54,615 nucleotides of DNA from UBA6220 sp041651335 (GCA_041651335.1 JBAZJL010000005.1:1-54615); one strand, 5' to 3'. Numbered from the stretch's first letter, positions 35,401 through 44,621 are shown. The notes: a model not told the origin generated them from the letters alone. Made by a program: numbers and translations.

Positions 35401-37727
35401 GCATTACATAAGTTTGTAGTTGGAACAACATCAAAAGTTTGAGTATGAGATGATCCGCATTGTCCATCAGTTCCAGCAGCTTGAGTTTTGTTTGCCATAC
35501 AACTAACATTGCTTCCGCCATTAGTTCCATAACAAGACCAATACCAAGGACCAATTCCGCTCATTCCAGAGAATGTTCCAGAATTACATAAGTTTGTAGT
35601 AGGAACAATATCAAAGGTTCCGCCATTAGATGATCCGCATTGTCCGTTAGTTCCCGAAACAGCAGTTTTGTTAGCATAACAACTGACATTGCTTCCGCCA
35701 TTTTGTCCGTAACAATTCCAATACCATGGGCCTGATCCAGTCATTCCCGAGAAGGTTCCGGCATTACATAAGTTTGTAGTTGGAGCAATATCAAATGTTT
35801 GAGTATTAGAAGCTCCACATTGTCCATCAATTGCTGATGGAGCGGTTTTGTTAGCTAAACAATTAACAGTAGTTCCGCCATTTTGGCCGTTGCAAGTCCA
35901 ATACCATGGACCAGTACCGATTAAAGATGAAGCCAGCCCAGTAGAGCATAGATTTGTAGTTGGGGCAACATCAAAGGTTCCATTATTAGATGATCCACAT
36001 GCGCCATTAATTGGAGTAGGTGTTGTTTTGTTTGCAACACAGTTAGCGTTTGTTCCTCCGTTTTGACCATAACAATACCAGTACCAAGGACCTGAACCCA
36101 CTATTCCAGAAAATGTTCCAGTATTACATAAGTTTGTAGTTGGTGCAGTGTTGAAAGTGCCTCCATTAGATGATCCGCAAGATCCATTAATCGGAGTGGG
36201 TGCAGTTTTGTTAGCTGAGCAAGTAGCACTAGTTCCGCCATTTTGACCGTTACAAGACCAATACCAAGGACCTGATCCAGAAACAGAAGAAGCTAATCCA
36301 GTAGAACATAAATTAGTGGTTGGCGCAGTGCTGAAAGTAGCACCATTAGCTGAACCACAAGATCCATTAATCGGAGTAGCACTTCCAATTGTTTTTGTTA
36401 AAGTGTTGTTGTTTTCATTAGTTTCCGCTACTCTGCTTTCCCAATCAATCGTGGCTGTAATATTAGCTGAATTTCCACAAGTAAGACCAATCAAACCGCA
36501 AGTAAATCCTCCAGTAACAGTGCAAGCTCCAGGAGCAGGAACAGAATATCGGTAAAGACTGCCTCCGGTAAATTCTTGGCCAGTAGCATTGTTGCGAAGC
36601 TTAATTAGAAAATCTCCGGTACCGGTTCCGGCGCCGTTGTTACAATAGCGAACAACAATATATCCTCCTTCGTAATAGAAATCAGAAACAATAAGATCTG
36701 GTAAAGATGTAACTGTTTTTTGAGCAGTACAGCTAGCAGTAGTTCCGCCATTTTGGCCGTTGCAAGTCCAATACCATGGGCCATAACCAGAAACAGAAGA
36801 AGCTAATCCAGTAGAACATAAATTAGTGGTTGGCGCAGTGCTGAAAGTAGCACCATTAGCTGAACCACAAGATCCATTAATCGGAGTAGGGGCAGTTTTG
36901 TTAGCTGAACAGCTAACATTGCAGCCGCCATTTTGACCATAACAATACCAGTACCAAGGACCTGAACCCACTATTCCAGAAAATGTTCCAGTATTACATA
37001 AGTTTGTAGTTGGTGCAGTGTTGAAAGTGCCTCCATTAGATGATCCGCAAGATCCATTAATTGGAGTAGGGGCAGTTTTACTAGCTGAACAAGTAGCATT
37101 TGTACCGCCATTAGTTCCATAACAATACCACAACCATGGGCCCGATCCAGTCATTCCTGAAAAATTTCCAACATTACATAAGTTTGTTGTTGGCGCAGTA
37201 CTAAAAGTGCCTCCATTAGATGATCCGCATTGTCCATTAACAGGGCAAGTATAACAATTTGTATCAGTAAGCTGACCGCTATATGGAGTAGTGCCAATTG
37301 ATTTAGTTAAAGTATTATTGCTTTCATTAGTTTCCGCTACTCTGCTTTCCCAATCAATCGTAGCTGTAAGATTTACTATATTTCCACAATTTACACCAAT
37401 CAAATTACAAGTTAGCCCCCCAGCAGTAGTACAAACACCAGGAGCAGGAACAGCAAAACGATAGTTATAGTTTCCAGCAAACTCTTGTCCGGTTCCATTA
37501 TTGTGAAGTTTGATTAAAAAATCTCCGGTGCCGGTTCCAGTGCCATTATTACAATAACGGATAATAATATATCCTCCATCATAATAAAAATCAGAAACAA
37601 TAAGATCTGGCAAAGAGTCAGCCATGGTTTCAGAAGCAGAAAAAGGACAATAAAGTAAAATTGCCGAAAGAACAATCAGACATAAAGAAACTATTGTTTT
37701 GTTTCTTAAATATTTTGATATTTCCAT
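32403..37727 (-). CDS. Giant cell-surface protein with 18 cysteine-containing repeats
   Basis: A 1774-residue protein. A signal peptide (LCLIVLSAILLYCPF) is followed by a CARDB-like beta domain (LPDLIVSDFYYDGGYIIIRY...), which recurs near residue 340. Then come 18 units of about 60 residues with the pattern CGxSNG-TF-APTTNLC-GPWYW-CYGxNGG-C-ANKT; each unit has four cysteines, likely two disulfides. Fibronectin-like (about 1400-1560) and DUF11-like (about 1590-1710) domains follow, and a C-terminal membrane helix (LLWLIIGLIVGLILFFIIYLIV) anchors it. Units 6-8 and 11-13 are almost identical, showing recent internal duplication. It probably contacts other cells or surfaces. Confidence 0.88.
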   Translation of the reverse strand: MEISKYLRNKTIVSLCLIVLSAILLYCPFSASETMADSLPDLIVSDFYYDGGYIIIRYCNNGTGTGTGDFLIKLHNNGTGQEFAGNYNYRFAVPAPGVCTTAGGLTCNLIGVNCGNIVNLTATIDWESRVAETNESNNTLTKSIGTTPYSGQLTDTNCYTCPVNGQCGSSNGGTFSTAPTTNLCNVGNFSGMTGSGPWLWYCYGTNGGTNATCSASKTAPTPINGSCGSSNGGTFNTAPTTNLCNTGTFSGIVGSGPWYWYCYGQNGGCNVSCSANKTAPTPINGSCGSANGATFSTAPTTNLCSTGLASSVSGYGPWYWTCNGQNGGTTASCTAQKTVTSLPDLIVSDFYYEGGYIVVRYCNNGAGTGTGDFLIKLRNNATGQEFTGGSLYRYSVPAPGACTVTGGFTCGLIGLTCGNSANITATIDWESRVAETNENNNTLTKTIGSATPINGSCGSANGATFSTAPTTNLCSTGLASSVSGSGPWYWSCNGQNGGTSATCSANKTAPTPINGSCGSSNGGTFNTAPTTNLCNTGTFSGIVGSGPWYWYCYGQNGGTNANCVANKTTPTPINGACGSSNNGTFDVAPTTNLCSTGLASSLIGTGPWYWTCNGQNGGTTVNCLANKTAPSAIDGQCGASNTQTFDIAPTTNLCNAGTFSGMTGSGPWYWNCYGQNGGSNVSCYANKTAVSGTNGQCGSSNGGTFDIVPTTNLCNSGTFSGMSGIGPWYWSCYGTNGGSNVSCMANKTQAAGTDGQCGSSHTQTFDVVPTTNLCNAGTFSGMTGSGPWYWNCYGINGGNNVSCYANKTAPSPINGTCGSSNSGTFDIVPTTNLCNTGTFSGMIGAGPWYWSCYGQNGGSNVSCMANKTQITVTNGQCGAAHNNIFDTAPDSSLLCLSGLPSSLIGVGPWYWTCNGQNGGTTVNCLANKTAPSAIDGQCGASNTQTFDIAPTTNLCNAGTFSGMTGSGPWYWNCYGQNGGSNVSCYANKTAVSGTNGQCGSSNGGTFDIVPTTNLCNSGTFSGMSGIGPWYWSCYGTNGGSNVSCMANKTQAAGTDGQCGSSNGGSYQVAPTTGLCNAGTFSGMSGIGPWYWSCYGINGGNNVSCSANKISNPVNGQCGYSNGQTFEYAPTTNLCNAGTFSGMSGSGPWYWTCYGSDGGSNSSCSANKTQINIINGQCGSANGQTYEYIPSTSLLCSSGFASSISGYGPWYWTCNGQNGGTTASCSANKTTTYQVTGQCGYSNGQTFEYAPTTNLCNAGTFSGMSGSGPWYWTCYGTGGGSNASCSANKTTTYQVTGQCGYSNGQTFEYAPTSNLCNAGTFSGMSGSGPWYWTCYGTGGGSNASCSANKTSIIYQNANLAVATWNATDIKTTSATLNGRLEGDNGQYISVRFAYGRSDNLGYYTPYLTSKRAGENFSSIVYSLEKGKVYSFRSEATNNSGTTVYGNTLRFITNPDSPYNFNAYATTNGVNLTWTPGAGACYTVITKKLYSYPISATDGSIAYFGTGSLYFDSEVSSGVTYYYRAWSLGCDQGLYSWSDSVYTKKAVKIPTLIIPTTIIEQPVSQVPVIVQPRTLNLQVTGRNSSISCSGAMTSVVSAEPGDQIDVVISVSSIDGKALENVILSNILPEKIGNVSNVQLDDQPYVGDVNGTILLGNIKANETRKISFTLSVAAPEFFDTATTLSDNAEVNAKNIETVRGSLSINVSAVPVEEEEQQTTMAAVSLFAGGWWSLLWLIIGLIVGLILFFIIYLIVKKITQKEQATIALNRDKYFTIQQ

Positions 37728-37889
37728 ATATTTTTTTACTTTTATTATACAATGTTTATAAAAATATAATTGCAGAAAAAATAATTATTCGAATTAAATT
37801 ATATTTATTATTTTTCGATATTTTATAACATAACAGATATCCTTAATTTTGTCAACAACCAAGAATAAACACCCCTCTTTGTTTAAAAA

Positions 37890-37922
37890 ACAAAAAACAG
37901 CTTGATTTTTGCTGTTTTTTTC
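37890..37922. terminator. Intrinsic terminator
   Basis: AAAAAACAGC (37892-37901) pairs with GCTGTTTTTT (37911-37920). It closes the minus-strand cell-wall operon after the ftsQ-like gene. Confidence 0.8.
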
Positions 37923-37948
37923 TAAAATTTGAATAAAATAAATTTTCT

Positions 37949-38788
37949 TTATTCTAAAGCACATTTTTGTCCTTTTTGGCATAAGGCTGCCGTGTTTCCA
38001 TATCTTAATTCAATATATCTTAGATTATCTAAATTATCAAAATAATAGCTCTTTTCTAAAACCGTAGCCAATTTTTCTGCTTGCCAGTCTAAATCTTCAG
38101 TTGGATCAAAAAATATCTGGCACCCACCATTTAAGTTAAAAGAAATCTTATCTTTGGCAAATAAAGATAAATTATTAAAAGAAATCTTTAGCTCAACTAT
38201 TTTTTTAATCAAATTTTTTGCTTGAGTTAAAGTATTTTTTTTAAGCTCTAAATTATCTTCAAAAATATTATTTTCTTCTTTTATAAGAATCAAGCCGTCA
38301 GCAGAAACACAATCACAGTTTTTAATAAATGTGCCATTTTTATCCACAAAATAACAATTATTTTCTTTATAAGCTTCTTGCCAGATTGCAATTGGCTGTT
38401 TTTCTTTTACTTCAAATAAAATATTTTTTTGAAAATAATCTCTTTTGATATCAATACTTTCAATTTCTGGAAATTCGGATAAAATTAGGGCCAATTTTTT
38501 ATCTTGAGGAATTAAAAAATTACGGAAAGAATATTCTTGACCGAATAAAGAAAAAGACCAAGTTAATTTTTCTTTGATAACCTCTGCTAATTTTTCCTCG
38601 GAAGAATCGGAAAGACTGGCGCTTTGAACATCGCCAATCGTAAACTGGGAAGAAAAATAAAAAAATCCATATCCCAAAATCCCTAAAAACAAAAACCCTC
38701 CAATCAAAGAAAAATAAAATTTAGATAAAAAGCTGGTTTTTTTTCTTTTTCTTCTGGTGTTTTTAATTTTTCTTTTTATTTTTCTCAT
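37949..38788 (-). CDS. FtsQ/DivIB-like cell division protein
   Basis: A 279-residue protein. A strongly basic N-terminus (MRKIKRKIKNTRRKRKK) precedes one membrane helix (FYFSLIGGFLFLGILGYGFFYF). A POTRA-like domain (FTIGDVQSASLSDSSEEKLAEVI) is followed by EIESIDIKRDYFQKNILFEVKEKQPIAIW, matching the FtsQ-type beta domain. This gives the inside-helix-outside layout of divisome scaffold proteins. It is last in the cell-wall cluster with femX-like and murF-like genes, which fits. Confidence 0.78.
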   Translation of the reverse strand: MRKIKRKIKNTRRKRKKTSFLSKFYFSLIGGFLFLGILGYGFFYFSSQFTIGDVQSASLSDSSEEKLAEVIKEKLTWSFSLFGQEYSFRNFLIPQDKKLALILSEFPEIESIDIKRDYFQKNILFEVKEKQPIAIWQEAYKENNCYFVDKNGTFIKNCDCVSADGLILIKEENNIFEDNLELKKNTLTQAKNLIKKIVELKISFNNLSLFAKDKISFNLNGGCQIFFDPTEDLDWQAEKLATVLEKSYYFDNLDNLRYIELRYGNTAALCQKGQKCALE

Positions 38789-38799
38789 TTCTTTCTTTT

Positions 38800-39837
38800 T
38801 TAGAGATTCCTTTTCTTTTTGCGAATTTGTTCAAAAATATAAGTTAACCAATAATATAGAGAAATAGGATAATCTTTGGTTTTCACATATTCTTTTTTCT
38901 GGCCCCCAAACCCTTTTTTAAACATACTTAGCCCAAACCAAGGATGATTTTTATTTTTCTGCAAATCCTCTTCTGGGGCAATTCCCCAGAAATTATAAAC
39001 CAAGCATCCCCTAGCCTTAGCCTCTTTAATTGCTTCCCATTGAATTAAATAAGAAGCTGGAATTTTAGGATATTTTAAAGAAGAAGCACCTTGATGATAA
39101 AAAGCTTTGCCAGACCAATAAATAACCATAGCCGAAGAAACTATTTCTCCTTGATATTGGCCAGAAAAAATAACTATTTCATTATCATTTTTGAAAGAAG
39201 CCAATTCTTTTTTTAAATAATCAAAAGAAAAAGGTGTAAAAGAATGCCGATCAGCTGTTATCTGATAAACGTCTTGAAAGTCATCTAAATCTTTTTCGTT
39301 TGTGCTTTTTATTATTTTTAAATCCGGCTCTTTTTCTGCTTGTTTAATTAAATAGCGCGTTGTTTTGCGCATATTTTTTAAAAGATCATCTAGGCTAGGA
39401 CTTAAGTCCAATTCCCAAGTAAGCTCTGGGTGCATATGGATTGGTGCATTAAAAAATCCTAAATCTTGAAAAATCTTATCATTGTCTGGCGTTCTTAAAA
39501 GAATCGGGCTAATTCTAATAAAAGAGGCCTTTTCCTGGCGAGCTAATTCTTTTAATTTTAATAAGCAAACAGCTATTATTTCTTTTGTTTGTCCGCTTAA
39601 AATAACCGGGCCCATGGGAACAAAGATAAATTTTCCTCTTCGGGCAGAAATTTTTAAAACCTGCATTCCAGCAATAATTGAAGAATTAGAATCTTGTTTT
39701 ACAAAAAAACGCCAAACCGGATCTCCCATCACGCTATTAAACTCGCCCCAATTATAAGATTGGCAAAAAGTTTTTTCTTTTACTTTTTTTAAAAAACTTT
39801 CCCATTGTTCTTTGCTTTTTGTTTCTTCAATAATCAT
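38800..39837 (-). CDS. FemABX-type aminoacyltransferase (peptidoglycan bridge formation)
   Basis: A 345-residue protein with the FemAB fold: FCQSYNWGEFNSVMGDPVWRF at the start, GKFIFVPMGPVI, KLLKLKELARQEKASFIRISP and ASYLIQWEAIKEAKARGCLVYNFWGIAPEEDL, the last being diagnostic (Y-N-x-W-G). It transfers amino acids from aminoacyl-tRNA to the stem peptide of peptidoglycan precursors. The amino acid used cannot be told. The gene sits 4 bases after the TIM-barrel gene and shares an operon with ftsQ-like and murF-like genes. Confidence 0.88.
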   Translation of the reverse strand: MIIEETKSKEQWESFLKKVKEKTFCQSYNWGEFNSVMGDPVWRFFVKQDSNSSIIAGMQVLKISARRGKFIFVPMGPVILSGQTKEIIAVCLLKLKELARQEKASFIRISPILLRTPDNDKIFQDLGFFNAPIHMHPELTWELDLSPSLDDLLKNMRKTTRYLIKQAEKEPDLKIIKSTNEKDLDDFQDVYQITADRHSFTPFSFDYLKKELASFKNDNEIVIFSGQYQGEIVSSAMVIYWSGKAFYHQGASSLKYPKIPASYLIQWEAIKEAKARGCLVYNFWGIAPEEDLQKNKNHPWFGLSMFKKGFGGQKKEYVKTKDYPISLYYWLTYIFEQIRKKKRNL

Positions 39838-39841
39838 TTCC

Positions 39842-40555
39842 CTAAAATCCTAAATCTTTAATTCGAACATCCCGACCCTTTAATAATTCTTTAATATATT
39901 CGATGGCTTCTAATTGATCGGCAATTTTATTATCAAGCTCTATGGCGCAAAAATCAGAAAAATATTCAAAAGGATATTTTTTTAAATAATCAAGCTCGCT
40001 CCGATGGTTAAGCGTATGGCTGGTATATTGCATTTTTCCTTGCTCATCTAAAAAAAACTTTTCTTTAATAGCGCTAATATGGTTACAACGAATCGGATAT
40101 TTATCAATAATCGCGATATCATTATTATATTTTTCTTCGTTTAACAAAAGATCATTTTCCAGATGGCTAAAATCTAAACAAATCCCACCCCACTTTTTAA
40201 CCTCATCTTCATTTAAAAAAACTCGCGGAGTATTTTCCAAGCAAATAACATTATGATATTTTTTCCATTCGGGATCAATTGGATAGGCTTTTTCCGAATG
40301 AATATTAAAAATCTGAGTATCGTATTTTTTAATCAAATATTCCAATTCTGATAATTTCATATCGCTTCTTAAATGCACAAACGGAATTTGCTTGATTGGA
40401 GATTTTAAAATTTCAGAATATAATTCTTTGCGATCTTCTTCATTTAAACAAGTTGGAAAAAGCGCCACTTCTGTTAATCCAAAGCTTTTGATTTCTTTTA
40501 ATTTTTCTTTCCAGTTTGATCCGCTAGTAGTGGTAATGGTGGGTAAAAATTTCAT
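39842..40555 (-). CDS. TIM-barrel protein, possible sugar isomerase/epimerase-like
   Basis: A 237-residue protein with alternating beta-alpha pattern and conserved-looking metal/acid residues: FVHLRSDM, IFNIHSEKAYP, VICLENTPRV, GICLDFSHLEND, NHISAIKEKF and AIELDNK. This order (H, E, D-x-x-H, H, E) is like the xylose-isomerase-type AP_endonuc_2 barrel. The substrate is unknown. The gene lies between ybaB and femX-like with gaps of 2 and 4 bases, so it is surely co-transcribed. I am not certain of the family. Confidence 0.62.
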   Translation of the reverse strand: MKFLPTITTTSGSNWKEKLKEIKSFGLTEVALFPTCLNEEDRKELYSEILKSPIKQIPFVHLRSDMKLSELEYLIKKYDTQIFNIHSEKAYPIDPEWKKYHNVICLENTPRVFLNEDEVKKWGGICLDFSHLENDLLLNEEKYNNDIAIIDKYPIRCNHISAIKEKFFLDEQGKMQYTSHTLNHRSELDYLKKYPFEYFSDFCAIELDNKIADQLEAIEYIKELLKGRDVRIKDLGF

Positions 40556-40557
40556 TT

Positions 40558-40821
40558 TTAAAGGCCGAAGCCTGTTATTTGGGCGGCTTTTTGAGCCATT
40601 GCCATTTTTGATTTATTGCCTGCTTCGTTTAAAACATCTTTTAAGATTATTTCTTGCCTTTCTTTTGGTAAATCAGGATTCAAACAAATACTGATTATTT
40701 CTGAACGGCCGTTTATCGTTACTTTTATGCCCTCTTTTTCTGCTTCAAAAATTTCTTTGCTTAGTTCAGAATCAAGATCTTTTAATTTCTTTAAATCTTT
40801 TAATTTATCAAACATGCCCAT
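40558..40821 (-). CDS. YbaB/EbfC-family nucleoid-associated protein
   Basis: An 87-residue protein, two charged helices around a short beta hairpin: FDKLKDLKKLKDLDSELSKEIFEAE, then GIKVTINGRSEIISICLNPD and a C-terminal helix (LLKDVLNEAGNKSKMAMAQKA-like). This matches YbaB/EbfC, a small dimer that binds DNA. It is slightly shorter than the usual 100-110 residues and starts with tandem ATG codons (ATGGGCATG). It is not next to recR or dnaX as in many bacteria but lies in the cell-wall cluster. Confidence 0.82.
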   Translation of the reverse strand: MGMFDKLKDLKKLKDLDSELSKEIFEAEKEGIKVTINGRSEIISICLNPDLPKERQEIILKDVLNEAGNKSKMAMAQKAAQITGFGL

Positions 40822-40844
40822 GGTTTTTTGTTTTATTTTTATTA

Positions 40845-42113
40845 TTATTCCTTTATTTTAACGATATTTTCAGTTTTTAGCAAATCAACTATTTTCTTTG
40901 CCTGGGCCAAAGAAATATTGATATGCGTGGGCAAATAAATTATTTCTTTAACAATACTTTCAGATAAGGAGCACGAACCAGCCAAATAAATCATTTTTTC
41001 TAAATTAGTCATTGGTGGCATAATCGCTGAGTCTCGCCATCCGTCATTCAGATAAATATTATTTTTTTTCATTTTTTCCATTATGTTTTTACTATTTTTC
41101 GTTAAAAGAGGATATTTTAAATAAATCGGATAATCATTATTTTCCAAATTAGAAAAAACAATCTTATAATCAGGCTCTGCTTCTAATTCTTTATTGTAAA
41201 ACATTGCAATTTTTCGACGATGAGTATTGAATTTGTCTAGTTTTTCAAATTGGTTCAAGGCCATGCTTGCTAAAGCATTGGGAAGCCTATAAGGAAAATA
41301 TTCTGGAAGAATTCCTTGATTTTCATTTTTTGTTACTGATTTTGATAAAATATTCAAATTAACAAAAAACGCCATAAAAATCTTCCCAATGATTATTCCG
41401 TAAAAAGGCAGAATCAGCAGGTTGGTTAAAATCGGATGAAGGATCTGCTGGATTATCCAAGAATTCTTAGGATAATTAATCTGGTGGTAAAAATCAGAAA
41501 CCTTTGAAGCCAATTCTTTATTATTCGCGCAGAGCATTCCTCCATAAACCGAAGAGATTATTTTGTCCCGGCCAAAACTGAAAAAAGAAATATCGCCAAA
41601 AGAACCGCAAAATTTTCCATTTCTTTTTGCGCCTAAAGCATGAGCGCAATCTTCTATTAAAATCAATTTATGTTTTTCGCAGATTTTTTTAATTTCTTCG
41701 ATTTCAGCTGGCCAGCCAAAAGTATGCTGAGCAATAATAGCTTTTGTTTTCGGGGTAATTTTTTCTTCAATTTTATTTAAATCCATGTTTAAATTCGGCC
41801 CAATATCAACATAAACAGGCTTAGCTTTAAATTTTAAAATAGGATTAATAACTGCATTACAGGTAAACGATTGAGCAATTATTTCATCACCCTCGCCTAT
41901 TCCCATTGCCGAAAAAGCAGCCAAAAGACAAGATCTGCCGCTATTAAAAGAAAAGCATTGGCCTAGGCCCATTTTTTCTTGAAAAATTTTTTCTAAAATT
42001 TCAGTTATTGGCCCCTGCTTCCATTTCCAGGGCTGGAAAATAAGGCGCATTGCTAAAAAAACATCATCTTTTTCCGTATTAGGAGATAAAGAAATAGAAA
42101 TTATTTTTCGCAT
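40845..42113 (-). CDS. DegT/DnrJ/EryC1/StrS-family aminotransferase
   Basis: A 422-residue PLP-dependent protein. Motifs: FNSGRSCLLAAFSAMGIGEGDEIIAQSFTC, LILIEDCAHALGAKRNGKFCG and ISFFSFGRDKIISSVYGGML, where the lysine of GRDK would bind PLP. LPNALASMALNQFEKLDKFNTHR follows. The family makes amino sugars or acts in nucleotide-sugar epimerisation. It overlaps the murF-like gene by 13 bases. It could serve surface glycan or wall modification; the substrate is unknown. Confidence 0.88.
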   Translation of the reverse strand: MRKIISISLSPNTEKDDVFLAMRLIFQPWKWKQGPITEILEKIFQEKMGLGQCFSFNSGRSCLLAAFSAMGIGEGDEIIAQSFTCNAVINPILKFKAKPVYVDIGPNLNMDLNKIEEKITPKTKAIIAQHTFGWPAEIEEIKKICEKHKLILIEDCAHALGAKRNGKFCGSFGDISFFSFGRDKIISSVYGGMLCANNKELASKVSDFYHQINYPKNSWIIQQILHPILTNLLILPFYGIIIGKIFMAFFVNLNILSKSVTKNENQGILPEYFPYRLPNALASMALNQFEKLDKFNTHRRKIAMFYNKELEAEPDYKIVFSNLENNDYPIYLKYPLLTKNSKNIMEKMKKNNIYLNDGWRDSAIMPPMTNLEKMIYLAGSCSLSESIVKEIIYLPTHINISLAQAKKIVDLLKTENIVKIKE

Positions 42114-43810
42114 AATTTATCAATTAAATATGAAGAAGCTCGACCCTCTAAAAAAACAAGATAGTCTTTTTTTGCCAAAGATTGAATTTTTTCGTATTGA
42201 ACAATTGGAGATGGAATCAAAAAGATATTTTCTTGTTTCATTCCCGTACTTTTTGCCCCTTGTTTTAATTCAGAAAAATAATCCCTGGAAATAACAATCA
42301 AATAATCACAAATTTCGCCTATTTTTTTTCCTATTTCATAATGAGATTTTCCAGCTTCTCGGCCCAATTCAATCAAGCTGGGCATTACAAATATTTTTTT
42401 CGATTTCCAAATATTTAAATAATCAAGATGTGCAAAAATTCCCTGAACATTAGCCGAATAGCTAGAATCAGCCACGTAAAAATCATTTTTATTTTTAAAT
42501 ATTTTTAATCCATTTGAATCCGAAGAAATTTTTTCCAAGCCATTTAAAATTTCTTTATTATCCATCCCTAAACGTTTAGCCAAAGCGATTACGGGTAAAA
42601 GATTGATGATGTTGTGTCCGCCGGATAGATTCAGTTTGATTTTTATTTTGTCTCCGGTTTTAAAAACAGCAGTAAAGGAAAGTGAAAATTTTTCAATTTT
42701 AATATCATCAGCCCAGATATCATTACCAGGCCCTAATCCATATTTTAAAGAATTCTTATTATTTTTAAAATTATTCCTAACTAATTCGGAATCCCAATTT
42801 AAAATCGCCAAGCCTTCTTCTGGCAAGGCTTGAATTAATTCCATTTTGGCTTTACCAATATTTTTTAACGAACCAAAAGTCGCTAAATGCTGATTTCCGA
42901 TTCCAGTTAAAATTCCTATTTTGGGCCGAACGATTTTTGATAATAATTTAATTCCTCCCCGATTGTATGCCCCCATTTCGCAAATAAAGATTTCGTGCTC
43001 GTTGGTTAGTTGATTTAAAATTATCTCTGAAATTCCCATTTCGGAATTTTTATTTTTTTCCGTAGCAATCACTCGAAAAGATTCAGAGAGAACAGCTTGC
43101 AAAAAATTTTTTACTGATGATTTTCCAAAACTTCCGGTAATCCCAATTGTTGTAAGATTTTCTAAAGATTCGATTTTTTTCATTGCCTGATTAATAATTT
43201 TATTCCTAAGAATTATCGTAACGGGCTGGAAAAGTAAAATAATTCCAGAGACAATAATTGGCACAATTAAATCAAAAGACAAGGCAGTTAAAGAAAAAAT
43301 TGTGCTTAGGGTGAAAAGATCAAAAACATTATTTTGTGAAGCCCTGATAATTAAAACAAAAAAAACAATTCCTATAGTTGCTAAAGGAATGAAAATCAAA
43401 GGCAGTAAAAAAATAATTTTAGAAGTAAATTCTGGAAGCTTGGCTTGTTTTTTAAAAAAAGATTTTAAAGAATAAAGCCCTTCGAAAAAATAAAGTGCAA
43501 AAATTAAAACCATGGTAATCCAAGCATAAATTTCATTGATTTTGATTCCTAATAAATCAATATAAAAAAACAAAGAATATAAAATCCAAATTAAAACAGC
43601 CAGGAAAACCGTTTTTATTAAAATTAAATTATTGAATAATAATTGTCGGCCATCATTTGTTGAAAAATGCGCCCAAAATCGGCCAAAATGATAATTTTTC
43701 AATTGCCATAAATATGTCCAGAATAAATTAGCCTTAGCCCGGGAAACAAGCCAAAGCAATAAAATCAACAAAATAATTAATGACCAGAAATGAAAAAAAA
43801 GGTTCAACAT
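42101..43810 (-). CDS. MurF-like ligase with N-terminal membrane domain
   Basis: A 569-residue protein. About five membrane helices fill residues 1-210. The Mur ligase ATP site is TTIGITGSFGKSSVKNFLQAVL (about residue 225), followed by NSEMGISEIILNQL, EIFICEMGAYNRGGI, ILTGIGNQHLATFGSLKNIG and VADSSYSANVQGIFAHLDYL, typical of MurF (UDP-MurNAc-tripeptide D-alanyl-D-alanine ligase). It adds a dipeptide to the peptidoglycan precursor. The membrane domain is not part of classical MurF and is a feature of this lineage. It lies between an alpha/beta hydrolase gene and the DegT-like gene. Confidence 0.85.
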   Translation of the reverse strand: MLNLFFHFWSLIILLILLLWLVSRAKANLFWTYLWQLKNYHFGRFWAHFSTNDGRQLLFNNLILIKTVFLAVLIWILYSLFFYIDLLGIKINEIYAWITMVLIFALYFFEGLYSLKSFFKKQAKLPEFTSKIIFLLPLIFIPLATIGIVFFVLIIRASQNNVFDLFTLSTIFSLTALSFDLIVPIIVSGIILLFQPVTIILRNKIINQAMKKIESLENLTTIGITGSFGKSSVKNFLQAVLSESFRVIATEKNKNSEMGISEIILNQLTNEHEIFICEMGAYNRGGIKLLSKIVRPKIGILTGIGNQHLATFGSLKNIGKAKMELIQALPEEGLAILNWDSELVRNNFKNNKNSLKYGLGPGNDIWADDIKIEKFSLSFTAVFKTGDKIKIKLNLSGGHNIINLLPVIALAKRLGMDNKEILNGLEKISSDSNGLKIFKNKNDFYVADSSYSANVQGIFAHLDYLNIWKSKKIFVMPSLIELGREAGKSHYEIGKKIGEICDYLIVISRDYFSELKQGAKSTGMKQENIFLIPSPIVQYEKIQSLAKKDYLVFLEGRASSYLIDKLCEK

Positions 43811-43841
43811 ACTAATTGTAAAATTAATTTAAAAAATATTA

Positions 43842-44621
43842 TTAATTTTTAAAAAACTTTTCCACGGCTTCAAAAAATTCTTTTTCTTTTTTTCGATAAG
43901 GATTGTGCCCCACATCAGGAATTATTTTCATATACGAATCAGAAACCAAGCTATTTAAAAGAATCCCATCTTCTAAGGGAGTAGCCAAATCCTTCTCTCC
44001 CCAGATAATCAAACAAGGGGCAAGAATTTTTGGGGCCAAATAAGATGTATCTTCGCTGACAACTTTTTTAAAAATTTCCCGAAGCATTGGGCTGGCTCGA
44101 TAATAATCAGAAACCCCGGCAATTTTATAAACAATTTTTTCAAAAAATTGCAAACCAGGAAGTTTTTTAAAAGACTGCGGAACCAAACCAGCTAAAAATT
44201 TAGAGGTTTGCTGGCGAAAATTTAATCTTTGACGTCGAACAAAGGCAGCATCACAAAAAACAATTTTAATTATTTTTTCTTTATAGCAGGCGCCTATTTT
44301 TATGGCCAAAGATCCTCCAAATGAATGGCCGATTATACTAAATCGGTCAATATTCTTTTTCTTTAAAAATGCCATTACAAAATCAACATATTCATTGTTT
44401 CCCCAAACTTCGGTTGGGGTGCTGCTTTTTCCAAATCCAGGCAAATCCAGGGCAATTACTCGAAAGCCGGCTTGAGCTAATTTTTCAGAAATAGAAAACC
44501 AATAAAAACTGCTCATTCCCCAACCCGGCAAAATAATTATTGGATCCCCTTGGCCCAAATCAGTATAATTTATTTCCAAACCATTGATTAAAATTTTATT
44601 TTCCGCGTCTTTGATTTCCAT
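43842..44621 (-). CDS. Alpha/beta-hydrolase fold protein
   Basis: A 259-residue protein. Oxyanion region IILPGWGMSSFYW, nucleophile elbow IGHSFGGSLA (Ser), acid in LIIWGEKDLATP and histidine in VGHNPYRKKEKEF complete a Ser-Asp-His triad in the family order. Substrates are unknown. Its ATG directly follows the serS stop (no gap), so it is co-translated within the cell-wall and translation cluster. Confidence 0.88.
   Translation of the reverse strand: MEIKDAENKILINGLEINYTDLGQGDPIIILPGWGMSSFYWFSISEKLAQAGFRVIALDLPGFGKSSTPTEVWGNNEYVDFVMAFLKKKNIDRFSIIGHSFGGSLAIKIGACYKEKIIKIVFCDAAFVRRQRLNFRQQTSKFLAGLVPQSFKKLPGLQFFEKIVYKIAGVSDYYRASPMLREIFKKVVSEDTSYLAPKILAPCLIIWGEKDLATPLEDGILLNSLVSDSYMKIIPDVGHNPYRKKEKEFFEAVEKFFKN

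Noticed and set aside
37794..37982. 62-codon frame overlapping the end of the ftsQ-like gene
   Set aside because: It spans the operon terminator and overlaps the end of a real gene in another frame. It has no ribosome-binding site.
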